Shown: in pieces, positions 7,784 to 16,559 of the stretch
How the letters are laid out: every line of letters starts with the position of its first letter
How positions within the stretch are numbered: the stretch's first letter is position 1
Source of the DNA: Pseudomonas fluorescens
GTDB lineage: Bacteria > Pseudomonadota > Gammaproteobacteria > Pseudomonadales > Pseudomonadaceae
Assembly (NCBI RefSeq): GCF_900215245.1
Contig: NZ_LT907842.1
Location: 2,852,001-2,916,000 of the forward strand
Direction: 5' to 3'
Length of the DNA: 64,000 nucleotides
The notes under the pieces: model-generated
Told to the model about the DNA's origin: nothing
Databases searched by the model: none
The model's input: the letters and a program-made list of their open reading frames with translations, nothing else
Position numbers and translations under genes: made by a program

Positions 7784-8689
7784 GTGAGTAACCGAGGTGA
7801 GCAGGCACTGCTCAAACAATCGACCATCCTGATGTTCGCCGTCGCGATCGCCGGGATTGTCACGGGTGTTATTTCTGGCGCCCAATCCATTCTATTCGAC
7901 GGCTTTTTCTCGCTGATCGCCACCGCCATCAAGGTGTTGATGCTGATCACGGCCAAGCTGATCGCCAAGAAAAGCAACGAGCGTTTCCAGTTCGGCTATT
8001 GGCACCTGGAACCCATGGTGTTGCTGATCGAAGGTAGTTTCCTGTTGTTGATCGCGATCTACGCGTTTCTCAACGGTGTGTTCGGCATTATCAACGGCGG
8101 GCGCGAAATCGAGTTGGGGCTGGTGATTATTTATGCGGCGGTGTTCACCGTCGTTGAATTTGCCTACTTCTTCTACGTGCGCTATCGCAATCGCACACTG
8201 AAATCCTCACTGATCCAGTTCGACAACATCAGTTGGATGGTGGACGCGATGCTCTCGGTGGGTTTGCTGATCAGCTTTCTCGCCGCGCTGTTGCTCAAGT
8301 CTCAGGGATATGGCGAGTGGGCGGTGTATGTCGACCCGCTGATCCTGATCCTGCTGGCCCTGAGCATGCTGGCGCCGGCGTTCAAGATCCTGCGCCCGGC
8401 ATTGCGCGAAGTGCTGGGGATTGCCCCGGACCACTTGGACGACAAGGTGCGCGAGGTCATGGACGCGGCCCAGGCCAGGCATGGTTTCGACGACTACGTG
8501 TCGTACGTGCAAAAACACGGACGGGCGCGGTTTATCGAGATTCATGTGGTATTGCCGGCGAACTACCCGGTGGATAACGTCGCGACCCTGGATGGGCTGC
8601 GTGAAGAGATATCCACAGGGCTCGGCACGCCGGATGCGGCGCGCTGGCTGACGATCAGTTTTACCGGGGATCGCAAGTGGATTGCGTGA
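7784..8689 (+). CDS. Cation diffusion facilitator (CDF) family transporter
   Basis: 301 residues, starting at GTG 7784 with GGGAGG at 7774-7779 five bases upstream. An in-frame TTG at 7769 is less likely because it precedes the ribosome site. Several membrane helices occupy residues ~10-210, with acidic residues in helix positions typical of CDF metal sites (FDGFF near 36 and WMVDAML near 150), and the family motif YWHLEPM. A C-terminal cytoplasmic domain (~215-301) is of the CDF dimerisation type. It probably exports a divalent cation against protons; the metal is not predictable. The family assignment rests on overall pattern. Confidence 0.8.
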   Translation: MSNRGEQALLKQSTILMFAVAIAGIVTGVISGAQSILFDGFFSLIATAIKVLMLITAKLIAKKSNERFQFGYWHLEPMVLLIEGSFLLLIAIYAFLNGVFGIINGGREIELGLVIIYAAVFTVVEFAYFFYVRYRNRTLKSSLIQFDNISWMVDAMLSVGLLISFLAALLLKSQGYGEWAVYVDPLILILLALSMLAPAFKILRPALREVLGIAPDHLDDKVREVMDAAQARHGFDDYVSYVQKHGRARFIEIHVVLPANYPVDNVATLDGLREEISTGLGTPDAARWLTISFTGDRKWIA

Positions 8690-8713
8690 CAGTCAGTTAG
8701 ACCGAGGGGAGGC

Positions 8714-8797
8714 TTTCGCGAGCAAGCCCGCTCCCACATTTAACCGCGTCCTACCGTTGGAATGCGGTCCAATGTGGGAGCTGGCTTGCCTGCGATG
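8714..8797. repeat. REPIN between convergent CDF and AGE genes
   Basis: TTTCGCGAGCAAGCCCGCTC on the left and GTGGGAGCTGGCTTGCCTGC on the right form an inverted REP pair with a ~35-bp spacer. Confidence 0.85.
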
Positions 8798-8809
8798 AGG
8801 CCCTGAAAA

Positions 8810-9931
8810 TCAGCCGAGATGCTGGATCAGGCCTTGATAGCAGGTCGCCAAATGATACGGCGTGGTCGACGGCATATCCCGTCGGCTCACGGCGCCCTCG
8901 GCGTCCAGGCATTCGTGCCAGCCTTTGTCATGCAGGAATCGTTGTTGCAGCGCCAGCAATTGGCGTTGCAGCACCGCCTCACTGCCGGGGCGCAAGGTCA
9001 GTGCGCGCAGGTATTCGGCTTGGGCCCAGATTCGCTGAGTACCGTCGCGCACGCTGCCATCCAGGGCGAGCATGCCGCTGACCGCACCACTGAGTTTATC
9101 CACACCCTTGCGCTCGGCGTAGGCAAACGCCCGCGTCAGCGATGCATGCAATGGGGTGCTGCGCAGGACGTCTGACGATTCCAGCAAAAAGAACCATTCG
9201 AACTGGTGGCCCGGCTCAAACCAGTTATCCACAGCGCCCAGCGGTTTTTCCATCATCACGCCGTGCTGGCGGTCGATGAAGCGCTTCTGCATCGCGGTAG
9301 CGAGGTCCAGCAGTGCATCTTGCGTAATGGCGTCTTCACGCACGGCCAACGTGGCGAGGAAGCCTTCGGCCAGGTGCATCAGCGGGTTTTGCAGGGGGCC
9401 GGACCTGAGGGATGACCAGCTGCGTTCCAATACCGCTTCGTACAGGCCGTCGCCGGTGGCGAAACGTTCGGCGACCACCGCCAGGGCCGCATCAAGCACG
9501 GATTCCACCAGGGGCTCACGCACCTTGGCCCAATAGTGGGCGCAGGCGAAGATGATGAATGCATGGGTGTAGAGGTCTTTGCGCTTGTCCAGCGGCTTGC
9601 CGTGGGCGTCGATGCTGTAGAACCAGCCACCGTGCTCGGCGTCATGGAAGTGCCGTTGCAGTGAACGAAACAGCGCCGCCGCACGCTCTTCGGCGAAGGC
9701 CGAGCCGGGTTCACCGATCAGGCTGGCAAACAGGTACAGCTGCCGGGCACACGCCATGGCGCGGTAGCGTTGCGGCGGCAATGGCGTGTGATTGGCGTCC
9801 AGCGCCTCGTACGGCAACGCCAACTCGGCATTCCAGCCCGGGCCCTGCCACAGCGGCACGATCAGGTCATGGAAGTGCGTGAGCACGGCATTCAACGAAG
9901 GCTTGGGGGCGGAGCTTGGAGCGATGGGCAT
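8810..9931 (-). CDS. AGE family epimerase/isomerase (N-acylglucosamine 2-epimerase-like)
   Basis: 373 residues, typical of the AGE (alpha6/alpha6 barrel) family, which isomerises or epimerises aldoses at C2 (GlcNAc 2-epimerase, mannose/aldose-ketose isomerase). Visible family features are PQRYRAMACARQLYLFA near residue 53, GGWFYSIDAHG near 100 with DLYTHAFIIFA carrying the conserved His, and FEPGHQFEWFFLL near 240. The ATG at 9929-9931 has no strong ribosome site, so the exact start is less certain. Two exact DnaA boxes fall within this gene. It is a single gene flanked by REPINs on both sides. The sugar substrate is unknown. Confidence 0.85.
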   Translation of the reverse strand: MPIAPSSAPKPSLNAVLTHFHDLIVPLWQGPGWNAELALPYEALDANHTPLPPQRYRAMACARQLYLFASLIGEPGSAFAEERAAALFRSLQRHFHDAEHGGWFYSIDAHGKPLDKRKDLYTHAFIIFACAHYWAKVREPLVESVLDAALAVVAERFATGDGLYEAVLERSWSSLRSGPLQNPLMHLAEGFLATLAVREDAITQDALLDLATAMQKRFIDRQHGVMMEKPLGAVDNWFEPGHQFEWFFLLESSDVLRSTPLHASLTRAFAYAERKGVDKLSGAVSGMLALDGSVRDGTQRIWAQAEYLRALTLRPGSEAVLQRQLLALQQRFLHDKGWHECLDAEGAVSRRDMPSTTPYHLATCYQGLIQHLG

Positions 9932-10005
9932 CGGCTGGCGTCGTCACGGCAGGGGTGTAGGCGCGCATGGTAGCAGGCTTGGGATAGATGGTGGTTTTGA
10001 GACCG

Positions 10006-10095
10006 CTTTCGCGAGCAAGCCCGCTCCCACATTTAACCGCGTCCTCCGATTGGAATGCGGTCAAATGTGGGAGCGGGCTTGCTCGCGAAGAGGCC
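10006..10095. repeat. REPIN between AGE and hupE genes
   Basis: TTTCGCGAGCAAGCCCGCTC and GTGGGAGCGGGCTTGCTCGC in inverted orientation with a ~35-bp spacer; the arms are nearly perfect complements. Confidence 0.88.
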
Positions 10096-10112
10096 CTCAG
10101 CAGCGCTGAAAA

Positions 10113-10685
10113 TCAGCCCGCCAGCAACCAGACCCCAGTCGCCGCCGAAGCCGCACCCGCGACCCGCACCAACGGTGCAGCCGCCGCCGGCAGGAAACGC
10201 ACCACCGCATACCCGGCCGCATGCAACACCGCCGTTGCGCCGACAAACCCTACGGCATACGCCCACGGGCTGGACATCTCCGGCAGCTCCAAGCCATGCG
10301 CCACGCCGTGAAACAGCGCGAACAACCCCGTCGCACCCACCGCCACAAACAACGGCGGCCGCACCGCCAGCGCTACTGCCAGGCCCAGCGCCAGCACTGA
10401 CGCGGCAATCCCGCTCTCAAGTGCCGGCAATTGCAGGCCTTCAAAGCCCAAAAGGCCGCCAATCAACATGACGCCGACAAAGGTGCAAGGCAGTGCCCAG
10501 CGCGCGTTGCCTTTTTGCTGCGCCGCCCAGAGGCCGACTGCGACCATGGCCAGCAAGTGATCGATGCCGCCCAACGGGTGGCTGATGCCTGCCACCAGCC
10601 CATTGTCCCCATGCCCGGGGTGAGCGAAGGCGAGGGCCGGAGCGAGCAGCAGAGCGGCGGTTGCGAGAAGTTTGTTGAGGCCCAT
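10113..10685 (-). CDS. ureJ: HupE/UreJ family protein (putative nickel permease)
   Basis: 190 residues, with a signal-like first helix (cut after ALAFA) and then HPGHGDN, the family's N-terminal His motif, followed by HPLGGIDHLLAM with its conserved Asp-His. About six membrane segments follow. Members are linked to urease or hydrogenase clusters and are thought to move Ni2+. AGGAG stands just before the ATG. It lies 26 bp downstream of ureG in the same direction, so it is probably the last gene of ureEFG-J. Nickel transport is by family; not shown here. Confidence 0.88.
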   Translation of the reverse strand: MGLNKLLATAALLLAPALAFAHPGHGDNGLVAGISHPLGGIDHLLAMVAVGLWAAQQKGNARWALPCTFVGVMLIGGLLGFEGLQLPALESGIAASVLALGLAVALAVRPPLFVAVGATGLFALFHGVAHGLELPEMSSPWAYAVGFVGATAVLHAAGYAVVRFLPAAAAPLVRVAGAASAATGVWLLAG

Positions 10686-10711
10686 GGACAGGCTCCTTTT
10701 TTAGGGTGAGA

Positions 10712-11326
10712 TCAGGCGGCGGTCAGCAAGCCCTGACGTTCAATAAAGGCGACGATTTCATCCAGGCCGACGCCGGTTTTCTGATTACTGAACACAAAGG
10801 GTTTACCGTTGCGCATGCGTTGGGTGTCGCTGTTCATTAATTCCAGGGAGGCGCCCACCAGCGGCGCCAGGTCGATTTTGTTGATGACCAGCAGGTCGGA
10901 TTTGCAAATACCGGGCCCGCCTTTGCGTGGCAGCTTGTCGCCGGCAGACACATCGATCACATAGATCGTCAGGTCCGACAGCTCCGGGCTGAACGTTGCC
11001 GACAGGTTGTCACCGCCGGACTCCACCAGAATCAGGTCAAGGCCCGGAAACCGGCGGTTGAGCTGATCCACCGCCTCCAGGTTGATCGAGGCGTCTTCAC
11101 GAATCGCGGTGTGCGGGCAGCCGCCGGTTTCCACGCCAATGATGCGTTCCGGCGCCAGGGCCTGGTTGCGCACCAGGAAGTCGGCGTCTTCACGGGTGTA
11201 GATGTCGTTGGTCACCACCGCCAGGTTGTAGCGGTCGCGCAAGGCCAGGCACAGCGCCAGCGTCAGGGCGGTCTTGCCGGAGCCCACCGGGCCGCCGATG
11301 CCGACACGCAGGGGTTGTGTGTTCAT
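10712..11326 (-). CDS. ureG: Urease accessory GTPase UreG
   Basis: 204 residues from ATG 11326 (GGAG six bases upstream); a TTG four codons earlier overlaps the ribosome site and is rejected. The P-loop GPVGSGKT is at residues 12-19, the Cys-Pro-His metal motif at 70-72 and the NKID guanine-specificity motif near 145-150. UreG hydrolyses GTP to drive Ni2+ insertion into apo-urease, together with UreD, UreF and UreE. It is part of ureE-F-G-J. The structural genes ureABC and ureD lie ~26 kb away at 38.5-42.8 kb. Confidence 0.97.
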   Translation of the reverse strand: MNTQPLRVGIGGPVGSGKTALTLALCLALRDRYNLAVVTNDIYTREDADFLVRNQALAPERIIGVETGGCPHTAIREDASINLEAVDQLNRRFPGLDLILVESGGDNLSATFSPELSDLTIYVIDVSAGDKLPRKGGPGICKSDLLVINKIDLAPLVGASLELMNSDTQRMRNGKPFVFSNQKTGVGLDEIVAFIERQGLLTAA

Positions 11327-11362
11327 GTGCTTCTCCAAGTAAAAGGCGACAACGTTAAAGGG

Positions 11363-12037
11363 CTAGGAACGGAACAGTCGGCTGTACTGGCGCTCGTGGG
11401 CCATGCACGCCAGGGACAGGCCGAACGCGGCGCTGCCGAAATGGTTGGGGTCGATTCGCCCGGCGTCCTGCTGGGCTTGTTGCAGCAGCGGCAGCAGTTC
11501 GCTGGTCAGGCGCTGGGCGGCTTGCTGGCCCAGGGGCAGCGTCTTCATCAATACCGCGAGTTGGTTTTCCAGCCAGCTCCATAACCAGGCGGCGAGGGCG
11601 TCGTCGGGGCTGATGTGCCAGGCGCGCGCGGCCAGGGCCCAGCCCAGAGCCAGGTGCGGTTCGGCGCATGGCTCCAGAAATGCACGCGCGGCGGCGTCCA
11701 GTTCCGGCAAGCCATTGAGCAGTTGTTGCAGGGAGTAGCCCATCTGGCGACTCTCCTGATACAGCTCGCGGGTCTCGCGGCTGGCGCGATGCTCTTCGCA
11801 CAATTGCGCCAGGCGCGGCCAATCCTGTGCGGCGGCGGCGCGGCAGTGGGCGAGCAACAGCGGTGCTTCGAAACGCGCGAGGTTGAGCAGCAGTTGGTCG
11901 CTGATCCAGCGACGCGCACTCGCGGCGTCATTTACGCGCCCATTGTCCACGGCCATTTCCAGGCCCTGTGAATAGCTGTAGCCGCCAATCGGCAACTGCG
12001 GACTGGCCAGACGCAGCAGCGCCCAGGCTGGGTTCAT
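11363..12037 (-). CDS. ureF: Urease accessory protein UreF
   Basis: 224 residues, the normal length for UreF. It begins NPAWALLRLASPQLPIGGYS with the family motif QLPIGGYSYSQGLE at residues ~14-27. It is all-helical and bridges UreD and UreG on apo-urease, acting as a GTPase-gating factor. Its ATG overlaps the ureE stop by 4 bp (12034-12037), tying the two genes translationally. Confidence 0.96.
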   Translation of the reverse strand: MNPAWALLRLASPQLPIGGYSYSQGLEMAVDNGRVNDAASARRWISDQLLLNLARFEAPLLLAHCRAAAAQDWPRLAQLCEEHRASRETRELYQESRQMGYSLQQLLNGLPELDAAARAFLEPCAEPHLALGWALAARAWHISPDDALAAWLWSWLENQLAVLMKTLPLGQQAAQRLTSELLPLLQQAQQDAGRIDPNHFGSAAFGLSLACMAHERQYSRLFRS

Positions 12038-12534
12038 AGGCGTACGCCGAACTGGTGCAGCTTGGGCGGGTAATTGAAGTCTTCATCACCGTGGCGTGAA
12101 TGATGATGGCCACCGCCGTAGGCGCCGTGTTCCGGTTGGAACGGCGCTTCAATGGTGTCGGTATGGGCGCCTAACTGTTCGAGCATGGCCTTGAGCACGT
12201 AGTCATCGAGCAGGCGCAGCCAGCCGTCGCCCACTTGCAGGGCGACATGGCGGTTACCGAGGTGATAAGCCGCGCGGGTCAGTTCAAACGCGTTGCTGCA
12301 GGTGACGTGCAGCAGTTGTTCAGGGCGAGCACAGACGCGTACGACGCGTCCGTCTTCAGCTTGTAGGAATTCCCCATCGTGCAGCGGCGGCTGGCCGCGC
12401 TCCAAAAACAGGCCGACGTCTTCGCCATCGGCACTGAAACAGCGCAGCCGGCTTTTACTGCGCGCTTCGAAATTCAGCAGCAATTCGGCAGCCCAGAGGG
12501 CTTGGGGGGCGATTCGGCGGTGGATCACCAGCAT
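12034..12534 (-). CDS. ureE: Urease accessory nickel metallochaperone UreE
   Basis: 166 residues from ATG 12534, beginning LVIHRRIAPQ as in pseudomonad UreE, with GGAAG upstream. A frame extension to 12624 encodes a hydrophobic stretch not found in the family and is rejected. The N-terminal peptide-binding domain contains LFLERGQPPLHDGEFLQAED. The Ni-binding core HLGNRHVALQV holds the conserved His near residue 97, and a His-rich tail (HGAYGGGHHHSRHGDED) ends the protein. It delivers Ni2+ to UreG and is the first gene of ureE-F-G-J. Confidence 0.96.
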   Translation of the reverse strand: MLVIHRRIAPQALWAAELLLNFEARSKSRLRCFSADGEDVGLFLERGQPPLHDGEFLQAEDGRVVRVCARPEQLLHVTCSNAFELTRAAYHLGNRHVALQVGDGWLRLLDDYVLKAMLEQLGAHTDTIEAPFQPEHGAYGGGHHHSRHGDEDFNYPPKLHQFGVRL

Positions 12535-12832
12535 CAGAAGGCTTCCAGCTATGAGCGATGAGAGAGCTAGAGCAAGGGGCTTGCCAACCACACCCGTGAG
12601 TAGGAAATCCCTGTAAGCAGGCATCGTCGTGCCACCGAATAGGGCATGCGTTGATTGCGGGAGTGGTTCAATTTGGTGCGTGATGGGGTTTATAGCACTG
12701 GATGTGGGCGTTTTGCGTTGAGGTTCGCCCTGTTCTGTATGAAGTTTCTTTCATCTGTTTCTTGCTGGCGTTTTTAGAAACCTGGCCTACGCGGGGTCAG
12801 GAACTGGGCTTCCACATGCCAGGCTGACGGGC
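12535..12832. other. Intergenic region upstream of ureE
   Basis: This 298-bp region should hold the ureE promoter (leftward). A TGGCAC on the minus strand (plus 12628-12633 area) is followed by GC one base too close for a sigma-54 promoter. No other signal is clear. Confidence 0.4.
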
Positions 12833-13465
12833 TTACTCGGTACTGCCCAGCCCTTGCCAATGCTTGAGGCCGATAAAGATAAAGCGCAGTTGCTGGGTGA
12901 TTTTCGCCTGAGGCGTAAGGTGGGCAGGCAGCGCCTGGGCGGGAGGGTCGATGATATCGGGCAGGGTGGCGAATACGCTCTTGACGATCAGGTCGGCCAT
13001 CACGTGCAGACCTTCGGCATCCAGGTGCTGGAGCTTGGGCATCAGTGTGAGGTCCGCCGCCAAGTCGCTGGTGATGTCTTCGCGCAGCGCACCGATGGCT
13101 TGCCGCACGGCCAGGCAACCGCCGTATTGCTCGCGCGCCAGGAACAGGAATTGCGAGCGATTGGCCGAGACCACATCCAGGAAGATCCGCACGGACGCAT
13201 CGATGATGCCGCCCATGACGAACTCGTTGTGACGCACCAGGCGGATAGTGGCGCGGAAGGTCTGGCCGACCTCGCTCACCAAGACGAGCCCAAGCTGGTC
13301 CATGTCGTCAAAGTGACGATAGAACCCGGTCGGCACGATCCCGGCGGTCTTGGCCACTTCGCGCAGGCTCAGGCTGCCAAACCCACGGCCACACTCCATC
13401 AGATGGCGGGCTGCGTCCATCAAGGCGAGGCGGGTTTGTTGCTTCTGTTCGGCGCGGGGCAGCAT
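12833..13465 (-). CDS. desT: TetR-family regulator, DesT/FabR type
   Basis: 210 residues from ATG 13465; a TTG at 13510 is the alternative start. The N-terminal TetR helix-turn-helix reads SLSLREVAKTAGIVPTGFYR (~33-52), followed by HFDDMDQLG, characteristic of FabR (E. coli) and DesT (P. aeruginosa). DesT senses the ratio of unsaturated to saturated acyl-CoA and represses the DesCB desaturase. The gene sits beside ureE, as I recall for PA4890, but no desaturase genes are adjacent here, so its targets lie elsewhere. It is preceded by a strong terminator for the neighbouring gene and transcribed on its own. Confidence 0.85.
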   Translation of the reverse strand: MLPRAEQKQQTRLALMDAARHLMECGRGFGSLSLREVAKTAGIVPTGFYRHFDDMDQLGLVLVSEVGQTFRATIRLVRHNEFVMGGIIDASVRIFLDVVSANRSQFLFLAREQYGGCLAVRQAIGALREDITSDLAADLTLMPKLQHLDAEGLHVMADLIVKSVFATLPDIIDPPAQALPAHLTPQAKITQQLRFIFIGLKHWQGLGSTE

Positions 13466-13570
13466 CGGCGGGCGGGCTTTGTCGGCAAGTACAGCGACGC
13501 ACTCTAGCAAAACAGCTTCATCGGCGTCGAACTTGGCGGGGGCTGAGCGTGACGTGGTCTATATAAAAGC

Positions 13571-13600
13571 AAAAGCCCGATCGGCCGATCGGGCTTTTTT
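13571..13600 (-). terminator. Rho-independent terminator after the repeat-containing periplasmic protein gene
   Basis: AAAAGCCCGATC-GGCC-GATCGGGCTTTT is a perfect 12-bp stem with T/A runs on both sides. It lies 17 bp past the stop of the leftward gene 13617-13988. Confidence 0.9.
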
Positions 13601-13616
13601 CTGGGCCGGCACAGGC

Positions 13617-13988
13617 TTAGCTCTGTGCTTGATGCAGTTCTTGCAGACGGTCAGCACCGCCTTCGGCAACACCTTGGGTGTAAGCGCGGTCGTTGGCTTG
13701 TTCAGCACCGCCTTCTACCAGACCTTTCTGTTCCAGGCGATCACGGCCACCTTCGGCAACGCCTTCGGTGTAAGCGCGTTTGTTGGCGTGTTCCGAGCCA
13801 TTTTCTGCAACAGCGCCTTTGGCGTAATCACGGTTTTCATCTTCTTGCGAACCGCTGCGCGCCAGGGTTTGGCTGGACTGCACGGCTTGGGCTTTGTTCT
13901 GTGGGGTGGCTTGTTCAGCGGCTGGCAGGGCAAAAGCGCTGGAAGCCAGGACAGACAGCAGAACGGTAGCGAGTAATTGGCGTTTCAT
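13617..13988 (-). CDS. Small secreted protein with ~17-residue repeats, function unknown
   Basis: 123 residues from ATG 13988 (GGAG upstream; the 65-residue extension to 14183 lacks any ribosome site). The signal peptide RQLLATVLLSVLASSAFA is cut near residue 20. The rest is hydrophilic, with near-repeats of the form A-N-x-R-A-Y-T-[EQ]-G-V-A-E-G-G-x-D-R-L and shorter variants (GLVEGGAEQAN). No known enzyme motif is present. It is probably periplasmic and partly disordered. It is monocistronic, ending at a strong terminator. Similar pseudomonad proteins sometimes carry uninformative names; I assign no function. Confidence 0.75.
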   Translation of the reverse strand: MKRQLLATVLLSVLASSAFALPAAEQATPQNKAQAVQSSQTLARSGSQEDENRDYAKGAVAENGSEHANKRAYTEGVAEGGRDRLEQKGLVEGGAEQANDRAYTQGVAEGGADRLQELHQAQS

Positions 13989-14356
13989 GATGGTTGCTCC
14001 TTGGGAGGGCGATAAAGTGGGTACAGGGCTAATGCTACTCTCGATAAGTCGATATAAAAGTTCATAAACACAATGGTAATAATCAACAGAATTGATTGTT
14101 CTCGGCAGAGGCTCTAGAACGGACCTCTCAAGCCCGCGGTTTTGCACCATGGTGGGTATTTTCGACCCGTTTACGGGTAACACTGGTGCATTGTTGATGG
14201 TCTGGTCGATACAAGCCGTAGGAGGAATCGTTTTTTTTGCGATGAATTCGAACTCAGGCTAAACCCACAGACCATTTGTCAGTCGTAGCCTTATAAGCTG
14301 CAGTCAAAAGGTGCGCGGCAGTGCGCACCCTCAGTCGTAACCAGGAGTCCTGTGCA
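13989..14356. other. Divergent intergenic region before asmA-like gene
   Basis: This 368-bp region contains promoters for both neighbours. At 14310-14329 GGTGCGC-GGCAGT-GCGCACC forms a 7-bp hairpin in the asmA-side leader. The 14000-14100 part is AT-rich (TCGATATAAAAGTTCATAAA). No gene seen. Confidence 0.4.
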
Positions 14357-16426
14357 ATGACGCGCACTCGTAAAATTGTTGCTTGGAGCTGCGCCAGCTT
14401 CGTTCTGTTAATCGCCGTGGTGGTGTTGGTGCTGGTGTTTTTCGACTGGAACCGCATCAAGCCGCCGCTCAATGCCAAGGTCTCCGAAGAGCTGCATCGC
14501 CCCTTCGCCATCAATGGCAACCTGGCGGTGGTGTGGGCCCGTGAACCGGATGTAGGGGGCTGGCGGGCCTGGGTGCCCTGGCCGCACGTGATTGCCGAGG
14601 ACCTCACCCTGGGTAACCCCGACTGGTCGAAAAAACCCCAGATGGTCACGCTCAAACGCGTAGAGCTGCGCATTTCGCCGTTGGCGCTGCTGGCGCAGCG
14701 TGTGGTCATCCCGCGTATTGACCTTACCGAGCCGAGCGCCGACTTGCAGCGCCTGGCCGATGGTCGCGCCAACTGGACCTTCAAGTTTGACCCCAAAGAC
14801 CCCAACGCCGAACCTTCCAGTTGGGTGGTGGACATCGGCGCTATCGGTTTCGACAAAGGCCACGTAACGCTTGACGACCAGACGCTCAAAACCCAGCTGG
14901 ATGTGATCATCGACCTGCTGGGCAAGCCCATTCCGTTCAGCGCGATCGTCGGCGACGCCGATGCTAAAAAGGCCCTGGAAAAAGGCTCGGCGCCTCAGGA
15001 CTATGCGTTTGCCCTCAAGGTCAAAGGCCAATATCACGGTCAGAAGCTCGACGGCACCGGCAAAATCGGTGGCCTGCTCGCCTTGCAGGACGCGGCCAAG
15101 CCGTTCCCGCTGCAAGCCCAGGTGAAAATCGCCGACACCAGCATCGCCCTGGCCGGCACCCTGACCGACCCACTTAACCTCGGTGCCCTGGACCTGCGCC
15201 TGAAGCTCGCCGGCAGCAGCCTGGGTAACCTCTACCCGCTGACCGGTGTGACGCTGCCCGACTCGCCGGCCTATTCCACCGACGGTCACCTGATCGCCAA
15301 GCTGCACGAAGCCAGTGGCGCGTCATTCACCTATGAAAACTTCAACGGCAAGATCGGCAACAGTGATATCCACGGCGACCTCAGGTATGTGGCCAGTCAG
15401 CCTCGGCCCAAGCTCAGTGGCAAACTGGTCTCCAACCAATTGCTGATGACCGACCTTGCCCCATTGATCGGTGCCGACTCCAATGCCAAGCAAAAAGCCC
15501 GTGGCGGCGAGAGCAAGCAACCGGCGACCAAGGTGTTGCCGGTGGAAGAGTTCCGCACCGAGCGCTGGCGCGACATGGACGCTGATGTGGAATTCACCGG
15601 CAAGCGCATCGTGCACAGCGCCGAGTTGCCGTTCACAGACCTCTATACCCACCTGATCCTCAACGACGGCGAACTGAGCCTGGAACCCCTGCGCTTTGGG
15701 GTGGCCGGCGGCAAACTGGACGCACAGATTCGTCTCAACGGGCGCATCACGCCGATGGAAGGCCGCGCGAAACTGACTGCGCGCAACTTCAAACTCAAGC
15801 AGTTGTTCCCGACCTTTGAACCGATGAAAACCAGCTTTGGTGAGCTCAACGGTGATGCCGATGTGTCCGGGCGCGGCAACTCCGTGGCGGCGTTGTTGGG
15901 CTCCTCCAACGGTGACCTGAAAATGCTCATCAACGACGGTGCAATCAGCCGTGGCCTGATGGAAATCGCCGGGCTCAACGTGGGCAACTACGTGGTGGGC
16001 CGCCTGTTCGGCGACAAAGAAGTGAAGATCAACTGCGCGGCTGCGGATTTCGGCATCAAGACCGGCCTGGCGACCACTCGCCTGTTTGTATTCGATACCG
16101 AGAACGCGATCATCTACATCGATGGCACCGCGAACATGGCGACCGAACAGCTCGACCTGACCATCACGCCGGAGTCCAAGGGCTTTCGCCTGTTTTCCCT
16201 GCGTTCGCCGCTGTACGTCAACGGCCCGTTTATCAAGCCCAATGCGGGTGTGAAAGCGGTACCGCTGATGCTGCGCGGGGCAGGCATGGTCGCGCTGGGT
16301 GTGATCGCCGGCCCGGCTGCCGGGTTGCTGGCGTTGGTGGCACCGAGTAGCGATGCGCCGAACCAGTGTGCACCGCTGTTGCAGCAGATGAAGGAAGGCA
16401 AGGCGCCGAAGACGGTGAAAGGCTGA
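14357..16426 (+). CDS. AsmA family protein
   Basis: 689 residues from ATG 14357, with AGGAG at 14341-14345; the frame extension to 14321 precedes that site. One N-terminal membrane anchor (residues ~8-30, ...LLIAVVVLVLVFFDWNRIKP) leads into a long, mostly beta periplasmic region. The AsmA C-terminal block follows at ~430-620, with KLTARNFKLKQLFPTF and NGDADVSGRGNSVAALLGSS. AsmA/TamB-type proteins bridge the inner and outer membranes and are implicated in phospholipid transport and envelope homeostasis. It is monogenic, bounded by a REPIN. Confidence 0.9.
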   Translation: MTRTRKIVAWSCASFVLLIAVVVLVLVFFDWNRIKPPLNAKVSEELHRPFAINGNLAVVWAREPDVGGWRAWVPWPHVIAEDLTLGNPDWSKKPQMVTLKRVELRISPLALLAQRVVIPRIDLTEPSADLQRLADGRANWTFKFDPKDPNAEPSSWVVDIGAIGFDKGHVTLDDQTLKTQLDVIIDLLGKPIPFSAIVGDADAKKALEKGSAPQDYAFALKVKGQYHGQKLDGTGKIGGLLALQDAAKPFPLQAQVKIADTSIALAGTLTDPLNLGALDLRLKLAGSSLGNLYPLTGVTLPDSPAYSTDGHLIAKLHEASGASFTYENFNGKIGNSDIHGDLRYVASQPRPKLSGKLVSNQLLMTDLAPLIGADSNAKQKARGGESKQPATKVLPVEEFRTERWRDMDADVEFTGKRIVHSAELPFTDLYTHLILNDGELSLEPLRFGVAGGKLDAQIRLNGRITPMEGRAKLTARNFKLKQLFPTFEPMKTSFGELNGDADVSGRGNSVAALLGSSNGDLKMLINDGAISRGLMEIAGLNVGNYVVGRLFGDKEVKINCAAADFGIKTGLATTRLFVFDTENAIIYIDGTANMATEQLDLTITPESKGFRLFSLRSPLYVNGPFIKPNAGVKAVPLMLRGAGMVALGVIAGPAAGLLALVAPSSDAPNQCAPLLQQMKEGKAPKTVKG

Positions 16427-16449
16427 TTGACGCAACAGTCAGCAAAAAA

Positions 16450-16540
16450 ATGGGAGCGGGCTTGCTCGCGAAGGGGAGGCATCAGTCGATATCTTCGTTG
16501 ACTGATACTCCGCCATCGCGGGCAAGCCCGCTCCCACATG
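16450..16540. repeat. REPIN between convergent asmA-like and bacterioferritin genes
   Basis: TGGGAGCGGGCTTGCTCGCG and GCGGGCAAGCCCGCTCCCAC as inverted arms; the spacer contains a further short inverted repeat (CAGTCGAT..GTTGACTG). Confidence 0.87.
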
Positions 16541-16559
16541 GGGCTTGCGGTGTGACGAC

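Noticed and set aside
12620..12645. Possible sigma-54 promoter upstream of ureE
   Set aside because: TGGCAC is present on the minus strand, but the GC of the -12 element is one base too close; spacing is invariant in real sites.
14215..14262. Six-codon open frame after a GGAGG
   Set aside because: The ATG is ~15 bases from the ribosome-like site; too short and unsupported to call a leader peptide.
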